The notes under the pieces: model-generated
Seen by the model: the letters and a program-made list of their open reading frames with translations, nothing else
Told to the model about the DNA's origin: nothing
Database searches by the model: none
In this document: positions 58,800 to 64,000 of the stretch, piece by piece
How positions within the stretch are numbered: the stretch's first letter is position 1
Layout of the letters: each line of letters opens with the position of its first letter
DNA from: Elephas maximus indicus
Lineage: Eukaryota > Chordata > Mammalia > Proboscidea > Elephantidae
Length of the DNA stretch: 64,000 nt
NCBI RefSeq assembly: GCF_024166365.1
Contig: NC_064830.1
Span: 91,008,968 to 91,072,967 of the forward strand
Reading direction: 5' to 3'
Position numbers and translations under genes: made by a program

Positions 58800-59265
58800 T
58801 TGTCTCAGTTATCTAGTGCTGCTGTAACAGAAATACCGCAAGTGGATGGCTTTAACAAAGAGAAGTTTATTCTCTCGCGGTCTAGTAGGTTACGAGTCCA
58901 AATTTAGAGTGTCAGCTCCAGGGGATGGCTTTCTGTCATCTGTCTTCCCTGGTCGAGGAGCTTCTCAGGCGCAGGGACCCCACGTCCAAAGGACACACTC
59001 AGCTCCTGGTGCTGCTTTGTTGGTGGTATGAGATCCCCCTATCTCTCTGCTTGCTTCTCTCTTTTGTATCTCAAGAGATTGTCTCAAGACACAATCCATT
59101 CCTGTAGGTTGAGTCCTGCCTCACTAACACAACTGCTGCCCATCCTCCCTCATTAACATCATAGAGGCAGGACTAACAACATGTAAGAAAATCACACAAT
59201 ACTGGGAATCATGGCCCAGCCCAATTGATACACACATTTTTAGGGGGACATAATTCAATCCATGA
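58800..59265 (-). mobile_element. MaLR-type solo LTR (fossil) in RTE
   Basis: On the minus strand TGTCATGGATTGAATTATGT to AGATAACTGAGACA. Flanks TACGT and CACAT look like a decayed 5-bp duplication of the RTE target. Confidence 0.88.
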
Positions 59266-59443
59266 CACACATCCTCTTCTGAATCTGGCTTGAATTTCTG
59301 GCAGTTCCCTGTCAATGTACTGCTGCAACAGTTTTTTAATTCTTTCAGCAAAACTTTACTGAAATGTGTGTGATACTAATGATATTGTTTGATAATTTCT
59401 GCATTCTGTTGAATCACCTTTCTTTGGAATGGGCACAAATATG

Positions 59444-60011
59444 ACAGTTACTGTATATAGCAGTTTATGGTAAGGGCCAAACAAAACCTACAGATAGTGT
59501 TATAGTTCAGTAAATATTTTGGATTAGGATAATTGAGAAATGACTCTTTTAAATTGTTTCACAGAATTGGGGCTTTTGTTAATTTGATGGCTTAGGGGTG
59601 AGGGAACGAGAGCTGGGATTCCAAATAGAGAAAGCATCACAACCAAAGAAAGGCATGTATGTGGAAATAGGTCAGAGATTCAAGTAGCATTTAGACAGCA
59701 GTAAATGCCTATAAAAGAAAGTAGAAGAGGAAGAGTGGAGGAAAAACTGAAAATGCAGAGAAGACTGCAGAGTTTGTGTACTACAATGAATTATTACACT
59801 AGTATCAGAATCCTGTAACTGGTCTCTTATCACTTATCTGTATGACCTTGGGCAAGTAACCTTGATGAGCCTTAGGAAAACATTAATATACTTTACATTG
59901 TTACCTCCTTTGATTTTTACACGGAAATGCTATAAGATAGAAGTAGAGCAAAGAAATTGATACACAGAAGCAAAATCTTATAACTGTATCTTGGGTCCCT
60001 ATATGCAATAG
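59444..60011. other. Unique sequence with a short MIR
   Basis: A MIR core at about 59795-59885 (CTTATCTGTATGACCTTGGGC, AAGTAACCTTGATGAGCC); otherwise nothing recognised. Confidence 0.55.
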
Positions 60012-60222
60012 AAGGAGCCCTGGTGGTGCACTGGTGAAGCACTCAGCCTCTAAACAAAAGGTTAGGGGCTCAAACCCACCAGCCGCTCAGTGGGAGAAAG
60101 ATGTGGCAGTCTGCTTCCATTAAAAATTTCCAGCCTTGGAAACCCTATGGAACAGTTCTACTCTGTCCTAATAGGATTGCTATGAGTTGGAATCTACTTG
60201 AGAACAGTGGGTTTGATTTGGT
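60012..60222 (+). mobile_element. AfroSINE (long type)
   Basis: GGAGCCCTGGTGGTGCACTGG, GGCTCAAACCCACCAGC, CTTGAGAACAGTGGGTTTG. Confidence 0.9.
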
Positions 60223-60236
60223 TATAAACAATAGGC

Positions 60237-60362
60237 AAAAGGTTAAGCACTCAGCTACTAACCAAAAGGTTGGCCGTTCGAATCCACCCAGAGGCTCCTT
60301 GGAAGAATTACCTGGCAATCTTACTTCCAGAAGATCCCAGCCATTGAAAATCCTGTGAGCAC
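60237..60362 (+). mobile_element. AfroSINE, partial
   Basis: GGTTAAGCACTCAGCTACTAAC and GTTCGAATCCACCCAG; lies 15 bp after the previous copy in the same orientation, a head-to-tail pair. Confidence 0.85.
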
Positions 60363-60786
60363 AGGGAATGTACCCCACAGCAACTGGTCAGTTACACTCT
60401 TTCCCAAAGTAATACAGATCACGGCCGTGTTTAAACTGATACTTTATTCACAGTTCCTCACTCTAGCCAAATGCTCTCGATACAAAATCGCCTAAAAAGT
60501 TAAATTTTCAGAATGACACCCTAAAGCCTTAATGTACCCAAGCCAGCCTTCTCACAATTCTCTCCTGTTGGTTATAAGGAGGGTCAAAAGATGGAACGTG
60601 TACTTTACTACTGTGTCCAAGGCTGAGGTGAGTTCTGAAAGGTAATGTTTGTTTTTTTTATCCATTTAGGAAAACAATAATAGGTCCTAGGATATAATGA
60701 AATTCTAATATTGTGTAATTTGGCTTTCACATTGGGGGAGAGCAACTGGAAAAGTGTATTAAGAGCCATGAAATAGTTCACATACT
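60363..60786. other. Unassigned sequence
   Basis: No feature recognised. Confidence 0.4.
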
Positions 60787-61652
60787 TTAAGAATGGCATA
60801 CCAGAGGTATCTGACCTACTCTAACTTCACATAGGGGAAGGAGAATCAAGATCAACAGACAAGACTGATTCTCCCTGCCATCTTTACTAATTCTGCCACC
60901 AGTTATCCCTCCCACTGCAGTAGTTCTCTGCTGGGTTCTATAATTCATTGCAATGGCCATGGAGAACTCGCAGATAGTACTAACAATTATGGGGTAATTA
61001 GGGAAGTAACAGGTTACAATTCAGGTTGAGGAACGTTCAGGATACAGTTCTTCCGTGAGGACAGCCTCTTCTCAGCCACGCCCACAGGCACACCTCTCTC
61101 TGGCCCCTCAACCTCTGCCTTCCTTGCTCAGGCAAGTGTCACAAAGCTGCTTTAGCTCTGTCTATACCTCAGCCTGAAGATGCTCAGCTCTAGTTCCGTG
61201 AATTGACAAACCTAGCTCCACCAAGGGCCCGGAGGCCCTACTCCTCCAGGAAACCTCCTGCCCAAAGGCACTCATCTTGCTCCGTGGGCCGGGAAGCCCA
61301 CTGTGCCATCTCCTGCCACCATTTCTTTGCCACTGCTTCTTGCCATCTTCAGTGTTACAGTTCTCTCTCGGTCTCCTGGTTCCAGGAGCTCAGCACAGGG
61401 GATCCAGGTCCAAAGGACACACTCCACTCTTGACTCTTTCTTGGTGGTGGTGAGATGTTCTCCCTACTCTGAAATTGGCTCTTTTAAGCCTAGTGGGATG
61501 GCAAAAGTGACCAGTCTCCTTACCCTGTATACCCGTTGCTGTTGATTTCGACTCATAGCAACGATTACCCTATCTGCAGGGTCCCACACAGTCACTTGGA
61601 AGTTACAAGACCCTGGTGAGAAAGGTCACACAAAAGTGATCCATTGCACCAC
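60787..61652 (-). mobile_element. Solo LTR of the ERVL-like family X (fossil)
   Basis: On the minus strand TGGTGCAATGGATCACTTTTG opens the unit, with CCTTTGGACCTGGATCCCC, ACTGTAACACTGAAGATGG, GAATTGTAACCTGTTACTTCC, and CAGATACCTCTGGTATGCC near the end. It carries a short AfroSINE-like piece (TGCTGTTGATTTCGACTC on the plus strand, about 61538-61560). Confidence 0.72.
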
Positions 61653-61679
61653 ACACACTAATCCAGAACTTTTTTTCTG

Positions 61680-62080
61680 GGAATCTAGCCTTAGATTCTA
61701 TGGAACAATCCAAATTATATTAAAATCACACTCACAATTATATTCGTTACAGCACTGTAACCGTGAAAAATTAGAAATGCTTGAAATGTCCATTTAAAGG
61801 AAAATGATTCAATTGTTATATCCAGTTGCTGGAAAATGATGAAGTCATTATGCATAATGGTTATGAAGATCGCATAAAACCCTTAAGACGCAATGATAAA
61901 AGTACAATATATGCATTATTATCTTTATTATGTAAAAAAATACACACAGAAAAAAAATAAGAAAATACACCAAAAGACCAGTAACAGTTGAGTCAGGGTA
62001 GTAGGATTATGGATAATTTTTCCTTTTAATGGGTTTTTAAAAAATTATTTTCCCAAATTTCCAATAAGCTTATATCCCCA
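61680..62080 (+). mobile_element. Old L1 3' end
   Basis: TTACAGCACTGTAACCGTG, AAATGTCCATTTAAAGG, ACACCAAAAGACCAGTAACAG and TTTCCCAAATTTCCAATAAG follow the old L1M terminal region. Confidence 0.6.
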
Positions 62081-63410
62081 TAAAAAAGTCCTAAAAGAAT
62101 CTGGATTTGAGCCATGCTATTATCATGTAGAACTGGAAAGGTAATAGGATATTTAGGTTCTAATTTGAGTAAACTTCACTCAGTAGTCATTAGCATACAG
62201 TTTAACCCAACAGTGACAATAAAGCCAATCCCGTATCTTCCCTTCATCTGGCTACAGGGATGGAAAAAGACAGCTCTGGAAAGTTAACGAACCATCAAGA
62301 TTTAAATCCCATTCAGAGCTTGTATTTCTTGTCATGATGTGTGTGGATGCACCAACTACTCTGCCATCACTGCTACTGGGTCCATAATTCACCGTTGCAA
62401 AGATGCTCCAGATGAAGCAGGAGGAGAGAGATAAGGGGCAAAAGGCAGTAAGTGAATCACGTGGTGGGCGCTGTTCACTAATACAAAGGGGAAAAATAGT
62501 GTGCTTGTCTTCACTCACTAAGCAATCAGATCACCTGAGAAATGAAGTGTCAAATGTGAGCCTCAGTTTCTTCCTTTGTAAACTGAGATGACATAGTTTC
62601 CTACTTACCTCATAGGGTTGCTTGGAAATCAAAAGGAAAAATGTATATGAATGCATCTTATGAAGGGAATATCGTATAACGTCAGTCATGGCTGCTGTTA
62701 ACAGAAAAAGCAAGAACAGAAATTCTGTCCTCAGTGTCCTCCTCTTTTGAAATACCCCAAAGGAAATACTGCTGGAGCACTTTCTCATGTCCAAAATATT
62801 AAGAAGCCTCAACACAAAAATAAAAAACATGTTTTAGGCTATTTGATATAAGGACCCACACACACAAAGGTTTTGGTGGAAAATTTAGTGATGACTTTTT
62901 TCAGAAACCAAAAGTTATCGAATAAAGTACCATAAATTGATAAGCTGTGAAAAAAATACAATAATAGGAATTGTGTGTTTAGATGAGATTTTCTTTTGCC
63001 TTTCTTGTTTTAAAAGAACTTTTTGTTTTAATGTTACAAAACCAACTCCTAGACTGCTAGGATGGGAAAGGACTCTACAAAATTAAGTAAAAAAAAAAAT
63101 AGAGTGCTTCTTGTATACACTGAACTTACAAGGTGCTGTAAGGATTATGAAGTAGTTGAAATCTACTCTACCACCTAGGTAGAAAGATACTTCTAAAAAA
63201 AATACTTCTAAGTGACTAAAAAAAATTCTTAGGAAAGTAATTGGAGTGGGCAAGACTTGGTCCAAAAGCAAAGGTAAGAAGAATGAAGGGATGACAAGGA
63301 CAGAATTCTGTCTCATGTCACCCCTTCCTCTTATAATCAGAAGTCTCTTACACAAAACCACCTCAACTTACGGAGAAGCCCCTTGCTTGTTTCTCCTTCA
63401 CTGGCAATAG
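62081..63410. other. Unique sequence downstream of the second zinc finger gene
   Basis: A MIR-like piece lies at about 62552-62680 (AGCCTCAGTTTCTTCCTTTGT, CCTCATAGGGTTGCTTGG). No other feature is named. Confidence 0.45.
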
Positions 63411-63416
63411 TTTATT
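63411..63416 (-). terminator. Poly(A) signal AATAAA of the minus-strand zinc finger gene
   Basis: On the minus strand AATAAA lies about 148 bp after the stop codon, with a GT-rich stretch (GTGGTTTTGTGTAAG) some 50-60 bp further on. Confidence 0.6.
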
Positions 63417-63563
63417 AAAGTATGTGTCAAGAGACTTAGGTCAGACTGAATCTATCTTCTGTGAAATACCCAAGGAAATATGATCCATGACTGACTGAAA
63501 TACACTAAATGCTAGAGGATGTAGTTTCTGGACAACAGAAAACAAACATCATGCAAAAACATG

Positions 63564-64000
<437 letters not shown>

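Larger units (their letters stand above)
57139..59443 (-). mobile_element. RTE/BovB-type LINE split by two MaLR LTRs
   Basis: Segments 57139-57436, 57942-58799 and 59266-59443 are collinear RTE ORF2 on the minus strand, including FKVRNGVHQGCILSLHLLNL and NAEQIIREAGLY-type RT peptides at 58371-58652. Two MaLR-type LTRs in opposite orientation separate them. Dead copy. Confidence 0.9.

Overview
The window is nuclear DNA of a placental mammal, most likely an afrotherian and probably an elephant. The evidence is the repeat content: about 25 AfroSINE copies (tRNA-derived, box-B-like GTTCAAATCC, ending near GACTCGACGGCAA), many 5'-truncated copies of an RTE/BovB-type LINE (antisense 3' tail of (GTT)n then GTTAGGTGCC), and L1 copies whose 3' UTR tails I recall from elephant DNA. 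Manatee or hyrax cannot be excluded. There are no bacterial-style operons, CRISPR arrays, tRNA or rRNA genes.

Host genes. A multi-exon KRAB-C2H2 zinc finger gene lies on the + strand and can be joined in one frame from splice sites: start exon 30283-30360 (Met at 30328), KRAB-A exon 44290-44416, KRAB-B exon 46755-46868, and zinc finger exon 48075-49078, with a poly(A) signal at 49162. The phases fit exactly and give 425 residues with eight fingers. A CpG island at about 17440-17900 is a good candidate promoter and first non-coding exon. At the right edge a second C2H2 gene enters on the - strand (63564-64000, partial), tail-to-tail with the first, so the window probably sits in a zinc finger gene cluster.

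1-7190: an ERVL-like LTR element (1374-6523) with about 1 kb LTRs sits inside an approximately 115-bp tandem repeat, which therefore appears as two half-arrays. A further LTR and an RTE tail are nested in it. 7190-14430: a broken class I ERV on the - strand carries two MaLR-type LTRs, SINEs and an RTE LINE. 14430-19520: a solo LTR of the first family, an unassigned repeat, SINEs and the CpG island. 19525-26972: old L1, then a long RTE copy split by two L1 insertions. 27195-33580: SINEs, an L1 3' UTR, the start exon and intron 2 with L1. 33581-42528: a MaLR provirus and a second class I ERV, both on the - strand inside intron 2. 43670-49180: ancient repeats and the KRAB and zinc finger exons. 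49180-63410: RTE copies (one split by two MaLR LTRs), SINEs, L1 remnants, and a minus-strand LTR copy.

The most interesting observations are the chimeric 1-kb LTR family, which shares blocks with both the LTR and the internal part of the local MaLR elements; the tandem array split by a provirus; an unassigned roughly 290-bp repeat seen twice next to that LTR family; and MaLR-type LTRs with 5-bp target duplications inserted into RTE copies. I see no sign of a wholly new biological system.
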